From: Roseovarius sp.
GTDB lineage: Bacteria; Pseudomonadota; Alphaproteobacteria; Rhodobacterales; Rhodobacteraceae
DNA: 64,000 nt
Direction: 5' to 3'
Assembly: GCA_021775255.1 (NCBI GenBank)
Contig: JAJFIA010000001.1
Span: forward strand, 248,001-312,000
The first letter of the stretch is position 1; each line of letters starts with the position of its first letter. This document shows, piece after piece, positions 1 through 12,577 of the stretch. The notes below the pieces were generated by a model. It made no database searches. It was not told where the DNA came from and was given only the letters and a program-made list of their open reading frames with translations. The translations under genes were made by a program, and so were the position numbers.

Positions 1-333
1 CAGTATGAAAATGTCAAAGGGGCTCGCGCGGGCGCCCTGCCCGGTCATGTCGCCGATGAGATCAAACAAGACCGCTGGAACAGGTTTATGGCAAAGGCAC
101 AAACCATCTCCGAGGCCAAACTCGCCGCCAAAATCGGCCAGCATCTTGAGGTTATCATTGACGACATTGACAGTGACGGCATCGCCACCTGCCGCACCCG
201 GGCAGACGCGCCCGAAATCGACGGTAACCTGTTCATTGACGAAGGCACCGAGGGCCTTAATGTGGGCGACATCACCCGCGTTAAGGTCGATGAAGCCAGC
301 GATTATGATCTCTGGGGGTGCCTCATATCATGA
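1..333 (+). CDS. rimO: Ribosomal protein S12 methylthiotransferase RimO, C-terminal part
   Basis: Open from the first base of the window, so only the last 110 residues are present. RimO is a radical-SAM enzyme that adds a methylthio group to a conserved aspartate of ribosomal protein S12. The visible part begins with the end of the radical-SAM domain ([16 protein letters not shown], then [10 protein letters not shown]) and continues into a TRAM domain of about 65 residues ending in DLWGCLIS. The [11 protein letters not shown] segment and the acidic TRAM strands fit RimO better than its relative MiaB. The stop codon overlaps the trmFO start by four bases (ATGA), so the two genes are probably translationally coupled. 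Confidence 0.88.
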   Translation, partial: QYENVKGARAGALPGHVADEIKQDRWNRFMAKAQTISEAKLAAKIGQHLEVIIDDIDSDGIATCRTRADAPEIDGNLFIDEGTEGLNVGDITRVKVDEASDYDLWGCLIS

Positions 334-1703
334 GCAAAACCCTCCACATCGTCGGCGGCGGCATGGCCGGATCCGAAGCGGCATGGGCAGCGGCCAACAT
401 GGGCGTGCCCGTGGTGATCCACGAGATGCGCCCGAAGGTGAAAACATTTGCCCATCGCACTGGTGATCTGGCCGAAATGGTCTGCTCCAACTCGTTCCGC
501 TCGGACGATCATGAACAAAACGCCGTTGGCCTCTTGCATTGGGAGATGCGCGCGGCGGGCAGCCTGACCATGGCCATGGCTGATCGTCATCGCCTGCCCG
601 CCGGTGGCGCCTTGGCGGTAGATCGTGATCCCTTTGCCGCCTCGGTCACCGCTGCTTTGACGCAACACCCAAACGTCACCGTGGACCCCGGCGAGATCAC
701 CGATCTGCCCACGACAGGCCATTGGATCATCGCCACCGGCCCGCTCACTTCACAGGCCCTTGGCCAAGCCATCGCTCATGAGACCGGCACCGATGCGCTG
801 GCGTTTTTCGATGCCATCGCCCCCATCGTGCATTTTGCCAGCATCAACATGCGCCGCGCCTGGATGCAATCGCGCTATGACAAAGGCGACACCGAGGCCG
901 AGCGCACGGCCTACCTCAACTGCCCGATGACCCGCACCCAATACGAGGCGTTCATTGATGCCATTCTGGCCGCCGATAAAACCGAATTTCACGACGGCGA
1001 AGCAGAATCCACGCCCAGTCCCACGCCCTATTTCGACGGCTGCCTGCCGATTGAAGTGATGGCCGAGCGCGGCCGCGAAACCCTGCGCTTTGGTCCGATG
1101 AAACCCGTAGGTCTGACCAATGCGCATAATCCCGATGAAAAGCCCTATGCGGTGGTGCAGTTGCGTCGCGATAACGCATTAGGGACGCTTTATAACATCG
1201 TGGGATTCCAGACAAAAATGAAATACGGGAGCCAGACTGAGGTGTTCAGAATGATCCCCGGCCTGGAAAATGCACAATTCGCCCGTCTGGGCGGCATTCA
1301 CCGCAATACCTTCCTCAATTCGCCCAGCTTGCTCGACAATCAGATGCGCCTGCGCTCGCGGCCTTGTATCCGTTTCGCCGGGCAGATCACCGGCGTCGAA
1401 GGCTATGTCGAATCCGCCGCCATGGGCCTTCTCGCGGGCCGTCTGGCGGCGGCTGAAATCCTTGGTCGCGCCATAACCCCCCCGCCGCAAGACAGCGCCA
1501 TGGGTGCGCTCATCCACCATATTACTGGCGGGGCCGAGGCCAAAACCTTCCAGCCGATGAACGTGAATTTCGGCCTCTTTCGCCCGGTCGAGGGGCTCAA
1601 AGCGGGCCGTCGCGGCCGCAAGGATCGCTACCAGGCCTATACCGACCGCGCCAAATCGGCCTGGACCGGCTGGCTCACGCAGTCAACACTGGACGGGGCC
1701 TGA
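330..1703 (+). CDS. trmFO: Methylenetetrahydrofolate--tRNA-(uracil-5-)-methyltransferase TrmFO
   Basis: Folate- and FAD-dependent enzyme that makes ribothymidine at position 54 of tRNA, using methylene-THF as carbon donor. The N-terminus has the FAD dinucleotide motif [11 protein letters not shown] (residues about 8-18), then the family signature VCSNSFRSD containing Cys52, equivalent to a functional cysteine in characterised TrmFO. A second family cysteine lies in [14 protein letters not shown]. The length of 457 residues is typical. The ATG at 330 was chosen because it sits in the ATGA overlap with rimO; an upstream in-frame start would add MPHI and lies deeper inside rimO. Confidence 0.95.
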   Translation: MSKTLHIVGGGMAGSEAAWAAANMGVPVVIHEMRPKVKTFAHRTGDLAEMVCSNSFRSDDHEQNAVGLLHWEMRAAGSLTMAMADRHRLPAGGALAVDRDPFAASVTAALTQHPNVTVDPGEITDLPTTGHWIIATGPLTSQALGQAIAHETGTDALAFFDAIAPIVHFASINMRRAWMQSRYDKGDTEAERTAYLNCPMTRTQYEAFIDAILAADKTEFHDGEAESTPSPTPYFDGCLPIEVMAERGRETLRFGPMKPVGLTNAHNPDEKPYAVVQLRRDNALGTLYNIVGFQTKMKYGSQTEVFRMIPGLENAQFARLGGIHRNTFLNSPSLLDNQMRLRSRPCIRFAGQITGVEGYVESAAMGLLAGRLAAAEILGRAITPPPQDSAMGALIHHITGGAEAKTFQPMNVNFGLFRPVEGLKAGRRGRKDRYQAYTDRAKSAWTGWLTQSTLDGA

Positions 1704-1725
1704 CACTTAGGCCTATCCTTGGCCC

Positions 1726-2340
1726 ATGACAAAGAAATATCTCGATCAGGCTTATAATCTGCACACGCAGGACGCGACCAACGCGCTTTATGATCAATGG
1801 GCCGCGAGCTATGACGCCGAGGTCAGCGATAACGGCTATGCCACCCCGGGCCGCTGTGCCGAGGCGCTTTTTGACTGCCTGCCCGAACCGCAAACCCCGG
1901 TTCTGGATTACGGCTGCGGCACCGGCCTCTCCGGCCTCGCCCTCAAGCTCGCGGGCTTCAACCTGATTGACGGATTCGATCCCAGCTCCGAGATGCTCGA
2001 CGGGGCGCGCGGCAAAAACATCTACCGCAATCTGTCCCTGCTGGACCTGAGCGCAAAAACCCCAATCAAAAAGGGCAGCTATCAGGCCATCGCCGCCATC
2101 GGCGTCATCGGCATCGGCGCGGCCCCGGTGGACACCCTCGATCTGTTGCTGAATGCCCTCAACCCCGGCGGGCTTTTGACCTTCAGCTATAATGACCATG
2201 CCCTCACCGACCCAAAATTCGAGGCCCGGCTCGACGCCTGGATCAGCCGGGGCGCAGCACGGGTCCGGTTCAAGGAATACGGTCCCCACCTGCCACAACA
2301 GAACATTAAGTCCAACGTTTATGTCGTTGAAATAAAGTGA
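1726..2340 (+). CDS. Class I SAM-dependent methyltransferase, substrate unknown
   Basis: 204-residue cytosolic protein with a clear SAM-binding motif I, VLDYGCGTG at residues 59-67, followed by an acidic strand-2 end (GFDPSSEML) and a later LNPGG loop typical of methyltransferase domains. The substrate cannot be read from sequence. It lies 22 bases after trmFO and overlaps gluQ by four bases (GTGA). Both neighbours modify tRNA, which makes an RNA or translation-related substrate possible, but this is inference from position only. Confidence 0.8.
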   Translation: MTKKYLDQAYNLHTQDATNALYDQWAASYDAEVSDNGYATPGRCAEALFDCLPEPQTPVLDYGCGTGLSGLALKLAGFNLIDGFDPSSEMLDGARGKNIYRNLSLLDLSAKTPIKKGSYQAIAAIGVIGIGAAPVDTLDLLLNALNPGGLLTFSYNDHALTDPKFEARLDAWISRGAARVRFKEYGPHLPQQNIKSNVYVVEIK

Positions 2341-3191
2341 CATTTACCACAAGGTTTGCCCCATCCCCCACCGGTCCGCTGCATCTAGGGCATGCGTATT
2401 CTACACTACTTGCTTATGATATGGCACAAGCGGCGGCTGGTACATTCCTGCTGCGCATTGAAGACATTGACCAGACCCGTTGCAAACCCCGTTGGGAACA
2501 GCAGATTTACGATGATCTTGAATGGCTTGGTATCCATTGGAGTGGCCCGGTGATGCGTCAGTCTGATCGCCTGCCGGCCTACATATCTGCCCTCAATACC
2601 CTCTGGCAATGCGGGTTGCTTTATCCCTGCAACTGTTCACGCCGTGATATCGCCGCCGCCGCTTCCGCCCCGCAGGAAGGCAGTACACCGCCCCTTGGCC
2701 CTGATGGTCTGATCTACCCCGGCACCTGTCGCCATAACCATAACCGCTTGGGCCCCCTGCCGCAAAACACCGCCCTGCGCCTTGATATGCAGGCCGCCGC
2801 GCGCCCCCTCAGCTTCCATGAAACCGGCTCCGGCCCCGAGGGCCAAACCGGCCAGATCACAATAACACCCGGTAATTTGACCCATAATATCGGCGATATC
2901 GTGCTCTCACGCCGTGATTTCCCCGGCTCCTATCATCTGAGCGTGGTGCTTGATGATGCCTCACAAAACATCACCCATGTCATCCGCGGCCAGGACCTGT
3001 TCGAGGCCACAAAAATCCATGTTTTACTGCAAAACCTGCTCGGCCTGCCCACGCCAAGCTATCACCATCACGCTCTGATCCGCGATAACACAGGCAAACG
3101 CCTCGCCAAACGCGATGACGCCCGCGCAATCGCCAAATACCGCACCGATGGGTGCTCCCCCAACGATATCCGCGTCATGGTCGGCCTCTAA
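2337..3191 (+). CDS. gluQ: Glutamyl-Q tRNA(Asp) synthetase
   Basis: Truncated glutamyl-tRNA synthetase paralogue that glutamylates the queuosine base at the wobble position of tRNA-Asp. It shows the class-I motif FAPSPTGPLHLGHA (residues 7-20, HLGH in place of HIGH), the RIEDID strand, a zinc site made by Cys98, Cys100, Tyr128 and Cys132, and a KMSKS-like GKRLAKR near the C-terminus. At 284 residues it lacks the anticodon-binding domain, as expected for GluQ-RS rather than GltX. The start is GTG, overlapping the preceding methyltransferase stop by four bases. Confidence 0.92.
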   Translation: MTFTTRFAPSPTGPLHLGHAYSTLLAYDMAQAAAGTFLLRIEDIDQTRCKPRWEQQIYDDLEWLGIHWSGPVMRQSDRLPAYISALNTLWQCGLLYPCNCSRRDIAAAASAPQEGSTPPLGPDGLIYPGTCRHNHNRLGPLPQNTALRLDMQAAARPLSFHETGSGPEGQTGQITITPGNLTHNIGDIVLSRRDFPGSYHLSVVLDDASQNITHVIRGQDLFEATKIHVLLQNLLGLPTPSYHHHALIRDNTGKRLAKRDDARAIAKYRTDGCSPNDIRVMVGL

Positions 3192-3214
3192 CCCTTTCAT
3201 TTTTCTATAAATAC

Positions 3215-3577
3215 TCAAATATCCTCAGGCTGCAAAATCTCAACTTCTTCGCCATTCCGCACAGCCCTATAAAAACAACTACGCCGGTTGGTATGGCACG
3301 CTGGACCGGTCTGACGCACCAAAATCAGCAAACAATCCCGGTCACAATCCTGCCGCATCTCCACCAGCTCCTGCACATGCCCCGATGTCTCGCCCTTCAC
3401 CCAAAACGCCGCCCGTGAGCGCGACCAATAGGTCACCCGACCACTTTCCAGCGTCCTTGCCACAGCCTCGGCATTCATCCATGCCAGCATCAACACCTCA
3501 CCCGTTTCATCATCCTGTGCAATCGCCGGAATCAGCCCCGCGTCATTGAATTTCAGGGTTGCAGGATCAAAACTCAT
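3215..3577 (-). CDS. hisI: Phosphoribosyl-AMP cyclohydrolase
   Basis: Histidine biosynthesis enzyme that opens the purine ring of phosphoribosyl-AMP. This is the stand-alone HisI form of 120 residues, without the HisE pyrophosphohydrolase domain. Family motifs are [27 protein letters not shown], the metal-binding DCDRDCLL and the C-terminal [11 protein letters not shown] with the conserved cysteines. It is transcribed convergently with gluQ; AAGG lies about nine bases before the ATG. No other his gene is in view, so it stands alone here. Confidence 0.95.
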   Translation of the reverse strand: MSFDPATLKFNDAGLIPAIAQDDETGEVLMLAWMNAEAVARTLESGRVTYWSRSRAAFWVKGETSGHVQELVEMRQDCDRDCLLILVRQTGPACHTNRRSCFYRAVRNGEEVEILQPEDI

Positions 3578-3642
3578 GGGAAATACCTTTTCATCTGTTA
3601 CTTGCCCCCTTATTTATGAGGCAATGACCGAAAGGGAAAGCC

Positions 3643-4098
3643 ATGAGCGCCGATTCCGACCTGATCAAACTCTATTCCGCGCGTATACTCGCCCTTGCCG
3701 CCGATATTCCGCATCATGGCCACCTTGACGCGCCCGATGCCAGCGTAAAACGCCGCGCCCCGCTTTGCGGCTCAACTGTCACCGTCGATATCACCTGTGA
3801 GGCTGGCCGCATCACCGATTACGCGCAGGATGTCAAAGCCTGCGCTTTGGGTCAGGCCGCCGCCAGCGTGGTTGGCGCAAATATCATCGGCTGCACCCTC
3901 GATCAGGTCAAAACCGCCCGTGATGCCCTCAAGGATATGCTCAAAAACAATGGCCCGGTGCCGCCCGCGCCGTTTGGCGGGCTTGAGGTTCTGCAACCCG
4001 CCCGCGACTATAAAAACCGCCATGCCTCGATCCTGCTGACGCTTGAGGCCACGCTTGAAGCGATGCAGCAAATCTGCGCCTCCAGCTCCTGTGCCTGA
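3643..4098 (+). CDS. NifU/IscU-like iron-sulfur cluster scaffold protein
   Basis: 151-residue protein of the IscU/NifU N-terminal fold. Two conserved cysteine regions are visible, RRAPLCGSTVTVD (Cys47) and DVKACALGQAAAS (Cys70); the tail ends CASSSC. The Rhodobacterales members of this family are annotated as Fe-S assembly scaffolds, but no other isc/suf genes are nearby, so a direct role in cluster assembly is inferred. A good ribosome site (AAGGGAAAG) precedes the ATG. It starts 65 bases from the divergent hisI and is followed after 10 bases by a small interrupted membrane ORF. Confidence 0.8.
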   Translation: MSADSDLIKLYSARILALAADIPHHGHLDAPDASVKRRAPLCGSTVTVDITCEAGRITDYAQDVKACALGQAAASVVGANIIGCTLDQVKTARDALKDMLKNNGPVPPAPFGGLEVLQPARDYKNRHASILLTLEATLEAMQQICASSSCA

Positions 4099-4108
4099 AA
4101 GGCCGGGC

Positions 4109-4300
4109 ATGAGCCCCCGCACCGTCTGGTTTTAAAATTTCGCAGGCTGGGTGCTCTTCACCCTCTCGGCTCTGGCGTTCCTATGGGGGGCGTTCAAATC
4201 TGGTGACACAACCTTCATCCTCGCCAGCCTGTTCTTTTTGGTCGCCTGTCTGGTCTTTCTTGTCCCGGTCTGGGTCCACCGCCCCGGCCGGCGCAAATAA
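4109..4300 (+). pseudogene. Small two-helix membrane protein interrupted by an in-frame stop
   Basis: Reading from ATG 4109, which has an AAAGG ribosome site eight bases upstream, gives MSPRTVWF, then TAA at 4133-4135, then NFAGWVLFTLSALAFLWG and a second hydrophobic stretch (LASLFFLVACLVFLVPV) ending RPGRRK and TAA at 4298. Both sides of the stop are in the same frame and look like one two-helix protein of 63 codons. A single TTA-to-TAA change would create the stop. Either the gene is dead, or translation restarts at GTG 4151, or the base is a sequencing error. The family was not recognised. Confidence 0.55.
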
Positions 4301-4304
4301 AAAA

Positions 4305-4338
4305 ACCGCCGCACGTCCGGGGAAAGGACGGCGGCGGT
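4305..4338 (+). terminator. Hairpin closing the NifU-like gene unit
   Basis: Arms ACCGCCGC plus GTCC (4305-4318) pair with GGAC plus GCGGCGGT (4326-4338) around a GGGGAAA loop, with a small internal bulge. It begins five bases after the stop of the broken small ORF. There is no long T-run, so termination strength is uncertain. Confidence 0.55.
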
Positions 4339-4504
4339 CAGTTAAAGCATTTTTCCGTCTGATCCTGCCGCGCCATCCGGGGGGAATGAGGAACAGACCC
4401 CGGGGGACATTCTGAAGCAGGCAGTGTCGTCAAGTCACATCATTCTAGGGACAGAGGGATGCAATCGGCGCGATCAGGAACGGTAAAACGCAGGCAGAAA
4501 CTCC

Positions 4505-4627
4505 TCAATTCAATCCGGGCAGGAACAACCCGACAACCAGCAGGATCATCAACGCCGCCCCGCCAATGGCATCCCCCAATAGCGTATCACGGGAGCGGTT
4601 AGCGGCTGATTTAATCTGGCGGATCAT
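4505..4627 (-). CDS. 40-residue single-pass membrane peptide with upstream LexA-type site
   Basis: Short gene reading MIRQIKSAANRSRDTLLGD followed by one hydrophobic segment (AIGGAALMILLVVGLFLPG) and ending in LN. It has a basic amphipathic N-terminus and one transmembrane helix, so an inner-membrane location is expected. AAGGA sits nine bases before the ATG; the earlier ATG two bases after that site runs into TGA at once. About 65 bases upstream on the coding side is a GAAC-N7-GAAC site, the alphaproteobacterial SOS operator pattern. Known SOS-induced small membrane peptides include the division inhibitor SidA of Caulobacter and the toxin TisB of E. coli. No sequence similarity to either is claimed. 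It lies downstream of recG on the same strand. Confidence 0.6.
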   Translation of the reverse strand: MIRQIKSAANRSRDTLLGDAIGGAALMILLVVGLFLPGLN

Positions 4628-4691
4628 CGCATAATTCCTTGCTCGATATTTGTGTTGCCTCTTTGTTCTCATTTTCTCAACCATTTGTAAA

Positions 4692-4706
4692 GAACTTTTT
4701 AAGAAC
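4692..4706 (-). promoter_or_regulatory. LexA-type operator (GAAC-N7-GAAC)
   Basis: On the + strand GAAC (4692-4695), seven bases, then GAAC (4703-4706); read on the minus strand this is GTTC-N7-GTTC, the SOS box known in alphaproteobacteria. A third GAAC follows at 4713 with six-base spacing. It lies in an AT-rich stretch that is the promoter region of the small membrane peptide starting at 4627. Confidence 0.6.
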
Positions 4707-4806
4707 ATTCGTGAACATTTTGTGCGAAAATCTGATAAGCCATTGTAAAGAAATGCAAATATATTACTCTGCAATAAACACCCCGGGCTCCGCCCGTTCA
4801 CCCTGC

Positions 4807-4829
4807 GAAACGCCCCCCCGGAGCGTTTC
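4807..4829 (-). terminator. Hairpin after recG
   Basis: GAAACGC (4807-4813) and GCGTTTC (4823-4829) pair around a C-rich loop, 14 bases beyond the recG stop codon. It resembles the dispersed GCGTTTCGC palindromes found elsewhere in the window. No T-run follows on the minus strand, so a terminator role is only probable. Confidence 0.4.
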
Positions 4830-4842
4830 CAAGATGCATGGC

Positions 4843-9191
<4,349 letters not shown>

Positions 9192-9215
9192 TCAATTTCA
9201 CGCGGCCTTTGAGGA

Positions 9216-9932
9216 TCAGGCCCCGACAGCCAGTTTTTCCGGGTCCGCGCTCACCGGTTCAGGATCACGCAGCACATAGCCCCGGCCCCAGACCGTTTCG
9301 ATATAGTTATTCCCATCAGTGGCCTCGCTCAGCTTTTTGCGCAGCTTGCAGATAAACACATCAATGATCTTCAGCTCAGGCTCATCCATGCCACCATAAA
9401 GATGGTTCAGGAACATCTCCTTGGTCAGGGTCGTGCCCTTGCGCAGGCTCAGAAGTTCCAGCATCTGATATTCCTTGCCCGTCAGATGCACCGTCTTGTT
9501 GTCCACATCCACCGTCTTGGCATCAAGATTGACATTGATCTTGCCAGTGCGGATCACCGATTGCGAATGCCCTTTCGAGCGCCGGATAATCGCATGAATG
9601 CGCGCCACCAGTTCTTCGCGGTGGAACGGCTTGGTCAGGTAATCATCGGCGCCAAAACCAAATCCCTTGATCTTGCTTTCGGTATCATCGGCCCCCGACA
9701 GAATCAAAATCGGCGTCTCAACCCGCGCCAGCCGCAATTTGCGCAGCACATCATGCCCGCTCATATCCGGCAGGCCCAGATCCAGCAAAATCAGATCGTA
9801 ATCATAAAGTTTCGCCAGATCGATGCCCTCTTCACCAAGATCGGTAGTGTATACATTGAGGTTGGCATGGGTCAGCATCAACTCGATACTTTTTGAGGTC
9901 GTCGGGTCGTCTTCTACCAAAAGCACACGCAT
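9216..9932 (-). CDS. ctrA: Cell-cycle response regulator CtrA
   Basis: Essential or global OmpR-family response regulator of alphaproteobacteria. In Caulobacter it controls the cell cycle; in Rhodobacterales it controls motility, gene-transfer-agent production and related traits. The 238 residues comprise a receiver domain (acidic pocket EDD at 8-9, phospho-acceptor Asp51 in LLDLGLPD, Lys in LTKPF) and a winged-helix DNA-binding domain ending in [11 protein letters not shown]. Start ATG 9932 begins with [10 protein letters not shown], the conserved CtrA N-terminus, and has GGAG upstream. The tail ends AVGA rather than the Ala-Ala ClpXP degron of Caulobacter CtrA. sciP lies directly upstream on the same strand. 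Confidence 0.97.
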   Translation of the reverse strand: MRVLLVEDDPTTSKSIELMLTHANLNVYTTDLGEEGIDLAKLYDYDLILLDLGLPDMSGHDVLRKLRLARVETPILILSGADDTESKIKGFGFGADDYLTKPFHREELVARIHAIIRRSKGHSQSVIRTGKINVNLDAKTVDVDNKTVHLTGKEYQMLELLSLRKGTTLTKEMFLNHLYGGMDEPELKIIDVFICKLRKKLSEATDGNNYIETVWGRGYVLRDPEPVSADPEKLAVGA

Positions 9933-9985
9933 TATCGTTTCTCCGCTTAGAAATGTTGTCTCCACCAGACACTGACTAAAAATGG

Positions 9986-10000
9986 TTAACCACACGTTAC
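9986..10000 (-). promoter_or_regulatory. Probable CtrA-binding site upstream of ctrA
   Basis: TTAA (9986-9989), seven bases, then TTAC (9997-10000), one mismatch from the CtrA consensus TTAA-N7-TTAA. It is 54 bases upstream of the ctrA start codon, a place suited to autoregulation of ctrA. Confidence 0.45.
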
Positions 10001-10027
10001 CGTCGGAGAACATTTAGCGAATTCTAC

Positions 10028-10306
10028 TTATGGTTGTCTATATATTTTTAAATTTGTGGCCTTCAGGGCATCCTCCCCATGCTGGCTAAGTGCCGACAGC
10101 CATTCATTAAATTCGTCCTTGCTCAAGCCATAACGCGCCAGCGCCTCGGATTGCGAAATAAGCCCGTAAACCACGCCCCGGACCACCGCATGCTTGCGCG
10201 AGGCCACCCAGCGGCGGGTTTCCCTGGGCGGCAGATCGGCGCGTGTCATCACATTTCCATCCGGCAATGTCACGGCCCTTGGCCCATCAACTTTCTTCAG
10301 ATACAT
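10028..10306 (-). CDS. sciP: CtrA inhibitor SciP (DUF1153 family)
   Basis: 92-residue helix-turn-helix protein. The family signature is clear: MYLKKVDGPRAVTLPDG at the start, LPPRETRRWVASRKHAVV in the middle, YGLSKDEFNEWL and a final KIYRQ. In Caulobacter SciP binds CtrA and blocks its activation of transcription. ATG 10306 follows a GAGGTGAG ribosome site and gives the conserved N-terminus. It ends 95 bases before ctrA on the same strand and may share transcription with it. On the other side it diverges from mnmA. Confidence 0.9.
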   Translation of the reverse strand: MYLKKVDGPRAVTLPDGNVMTRADLPPRETRRWVASRKHAVVRGVVYGLISQSEALARYGLSKDEFNEWLSALSQHGEDALKATNLKIYRQP

Positions 10307-10375
10307 CACTCTCACCTCTATCGCGGATAGCCCCAGCATGGCCGCAGCATGATTAACGACAGGTGAAACCGGGGC

Positions 10376-10403
10376 TTGAGAGTATTTAAGATTTTCCTAT
10401 ATT
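10376..10403 (+). promoter_or_regulatory. Probable sigma-70 promoter of mnmA
   Basis: TTGAGA (10376-10381) and TATATT (10398-10403) are separated by 16 bases and lie 27 bases upstream of the mnmA ATG, in the gap between the divergent sciP and mnmA genes. Confidence 0.45.
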
Positions 10404-10429
10404 CTGAAACACCTGTTCAGGAGACACAA

Positions 10430-11572
10430 ATGCCGCTCGATAAAAACCAACCGCTGAACTCGCTGGGATTTGCCAAATCCCCGGCCGAGACCCGCGTGGT
10501 CGTGGCCATGTCGGGCGGGGTTGACAGCTCGGTCGTGGCGGCGGAACTGGCGCGCGAAGGCTATGATGTGGTCGGCGTCACCCTGCAGCTTTATGATCAC
10601 GGCGCGGCCTTGGCCAAAAAAGGCGCCTGCTGCGCCGGCCTTGATATCCACGACGCGCGCCGCGTGGCCGAGGATATGGGCTTTCCGCATTACGTGCTGG
10701 ATTACGAGAATATCTTCAAAGACGCGGTGATAGATGAATTTGCTGATTCCTATCTCGCCGGGGCCACGCCTGTGCCCTGCATTCGCTGCAATGAGCGGGT
10801 CAAATTCAAGGATCTGATGCAAACCGCCCGCGACTTGCAAGCCGATTGCATGGCGACCGGCCATTATATCCAACGCAAAATCGGCGAGAACGGACCCGAG
10901 CTGCACTGCGCCAGTGATGCGGCCCGCGATCAATCCTATTTCCTGTTCTCCACCACCCCTGAACAGCTCGATTATCTGCGCTTCCCGCTTGGCCACCTGC
11001 CCAACAAGGATGCCACCCGCGCCCTGGCCAAAAAATACGGGCTTGTCGTCGCCGATAAACCCGACAGTCAGGATATCTGCTTTGTTCCCAATGGCAATTA
11101 CGCCGTTGTGATCGAAAAACTCCGCCCCGGTGCGGCCGAGCCCGGTGAGATTGTCCATGCCGATGGCCGGGTTTTAGGCACCCATGAGGGCGTCATTCAC
11201 TATACAATCGGCCAACGCCGCGGCCTTGGCATCGGCGGCCTTGCTGATCCGCTTTACGTGGTGCGCCTTGACGTGGATGCGCGCCGGGTGATCGTAGGCC
11301 CCAAAGACATGCTGACCACCCGCACCATCCCGGTGCGCGAGATCAACTGGCTCGGCGACGAACCCCTTCTGAGCCGCCCCGAATGGCATATCTCGGTCAA
11401 AGTCCGCTCCACCCGCCCGCCTCGCGAGGCGGTTTTGCGCCCCTTGTCTCCGACCACCGCCGAGGTCGAGCTTCTGACCCCCGAAGACGGCGTCTCCCCC
11501 GGCCAGGCCTGCGTGTTTTACGAAAGCGCGGGCAGCCGCGTTTTGGGCGGCGGCTGGATTTGGCGGGGGTGA
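10430..11572 (+). CDS. mnmA: tRNA-specific 2-thiouridylase MnmA
   Basis: Makes the 2-thio group of mnm5s2U34 in tRNA-Lys, -Glu and -Gln by ATP-dependent adenylation and persulfide transfer. The PP-loop SGGVDSS is at residues 28-34. The two catalytic cysteines lie in [13 protein letters not shown] and DSQDICFV, and the C-terminal beta-barrel domain ends GGWIWRG. ATG 10430 follows CAGGAG and gives 380 residues, a normal length. It is monocistronic, divergent from sciP and convergent with the accessory tcmP gene. Confidence 0.96.
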   Translation: MPLDKNQPLNSLGFAKSPAETRVVVAMSGGVDSSVVAAELAREGYDVVGVTLQLYDHGAALAKKGACCAGLDIHDARRVAEDMGFPHYVLDYENIFKDAVIDEFADSYLAGATPVPCIRCNERVKFKDLMQTARDLQADCMATGHYIQRKIGENGPELHCASDAARDQSYFLFSTTPEQLDYLRFPLGHLPNKDATRALAKKYGLVVADKPDSQDICFVPNGNYAVVIEKLRPGAAEPGEIVHADGRVLGTHEGVIHYTIGQRRGLGIGGLADPLYVVRLDVDARRVIVGPKDMLTTRTIPVREINWLGDEPLLSRPEWHISVKVRSTRPPREAVLRPLSPTTAEVELLTPEDGVSPGQACVFYESAGSRVLGGGWIWRG

Positions 11573-11606
11573 TTGCGCCTAGCGGTGAATTTTGCAAAAA
11601 CACCAA

Positions 11607-11624
11607 CCCCCGCCCGGGTGGGGG
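11607..11624 (+). terminator. Short GC hairpin after mnmA
   Basis: CCCCC (11607-11611) pairs with GGGGG (11620-11624), 35 bases after the mnmA stop. The stem is short and has no T-run, so it is a weak candidate. Confidence 0.3.
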
Positions 11625-11646
11625 CCAAGTGACAATGGATTCTTCT

Positions 11647-12549
11647 CTATCTCTTCTGATTCGGAGCTTTAACTTTTTCGCCCTGCTTTAGTATGTGGTC
11701 AGCAATCTTATGACCGAGTCTGTGTGGTCCAGCCCAGAGCATGTAGTAGATCGCCACTCCGCGCGTGTTTCGAACCACACTGGGGGTGGCAACATGACTA
11801 AACAAACCCTTTAACCGATCAATATATAGGCCAAGGAGGCGACTTGCAGCGTCATCCACTTTGTGGCGATTAATATCTCCAAACAGATTAGGCTGATCGT
11901 CATAGACCAACTTCTCCCAATCGTTTGTGCCAAAGCACTTGTCGAGATCACACCGCCAGTTATCCGGTATACTGCCTGACCTTGTGATCATACGGTTGAT
12001 TGCCATGCCAAGTGGAAAGTTGATGATGACTTCGAATTTCTTTGTTTCCGCTAAAGCCTCAACCGTTTCCCATTCCAAGTGCGGGCCATATGGATCGAGG
12101 AAGGCCACACCACGAGTCCCGCCGTGATTAAAGTCTCTAGCCAATTTTTGGATCAATGGGTTGGCATCACCAATTTGGATCCGGATATCCTTTGAAGGGT
12201 ATTCGCTTTTCAGAGCCTTGAGTAGCTCTGCACGCGCGGGATCGGCATCAAAGAAATAGTACTTGTTGAACCCATTCTCCAATTCAAGAGCCCGCTTCGG
12301 TGAGCCTTCAACAAACTGCGCTTCCGCGCGTACAAATTCATCGTCGAACAGCAGTAGGTCTTCATCTTCAATACCTTCCCAAGCATCCCGAATTTTGGAT
12401 TTTCCCGCTCCCGCAAAGGCATCAATAAAAACCAGCTCGAACGTTTGTTTTTTTAAGGCTTGCGTGTATCCGTGAAGGTAGGCTTCTAACCCGTCAAGTT
12501 TTTGTCGTGCCCAAGGCCCTACTATGTTCTCTGAATGACTCTTCTTCAC
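11647..12549 (-). CDS. tcmP: Three-Cys-motif partner protein TcmP, putative methyltransferase fold
   Basis: 300-residue protein recognised as TcmP from its N-terminus (ENIVGPWARQKLDGLEAYL) and its pairing with a three-Cys-motif gene. FIDAFAGAG at residues 41-49 looks like SAM-binding motif I of nucleic-acid methyltransferases. FFDADPARAELL follows as an acidic strand end, and FLDPYG at 151-155 is where a motif IV DPPY would be. I infer a class-I methyltransferase-like enzyme; no activity is established that I know of. It starts 28 bases after the DUF5131 stop, so the two are one operon. Its base composition is visibly more AT-rich than the housekeeping genes on both sides, suggesting horizontal acquisition. 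Confidence 0.8.
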   Translation of the reverse strand: MKKSHSENIVGPWARQKLDGLEAYLHGYTQALKKQTFELVFIDAFAGAGKSKIRDAWEGIEDEDLLLFDDEFVRAEAQFVEGSPKRALELENGFNKYYFFDADPARAELLKALKSEYPSKDIRIQIGDANPLIQKLARDFNHGGTRGVAFLDPYGPHLEWETVEALAETKKFEVIINFPLGMAINRMITRSGSIPDNWRCDLDKCFGTNDWEKLVYDDQPNLFGDINRHKVDDAASRLLGLYIDRLKGLFSHVATPSVVRNTRGVAIYYMLWAGPHRLGHKIADHILKQGEKVKAPNQKR

Positions 12550-12577
12550 AATATTAAACGCACCCTTAAAACATCGG

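Noticed and set aside
4127-4141. Programmed frameshift at TTTTAAAATTT in the broken small ORF
   Set aside because: The hydrophobic protein continues in the same frame after the stop, so a shift to another frame is not needed; a point mutation explains the data better.
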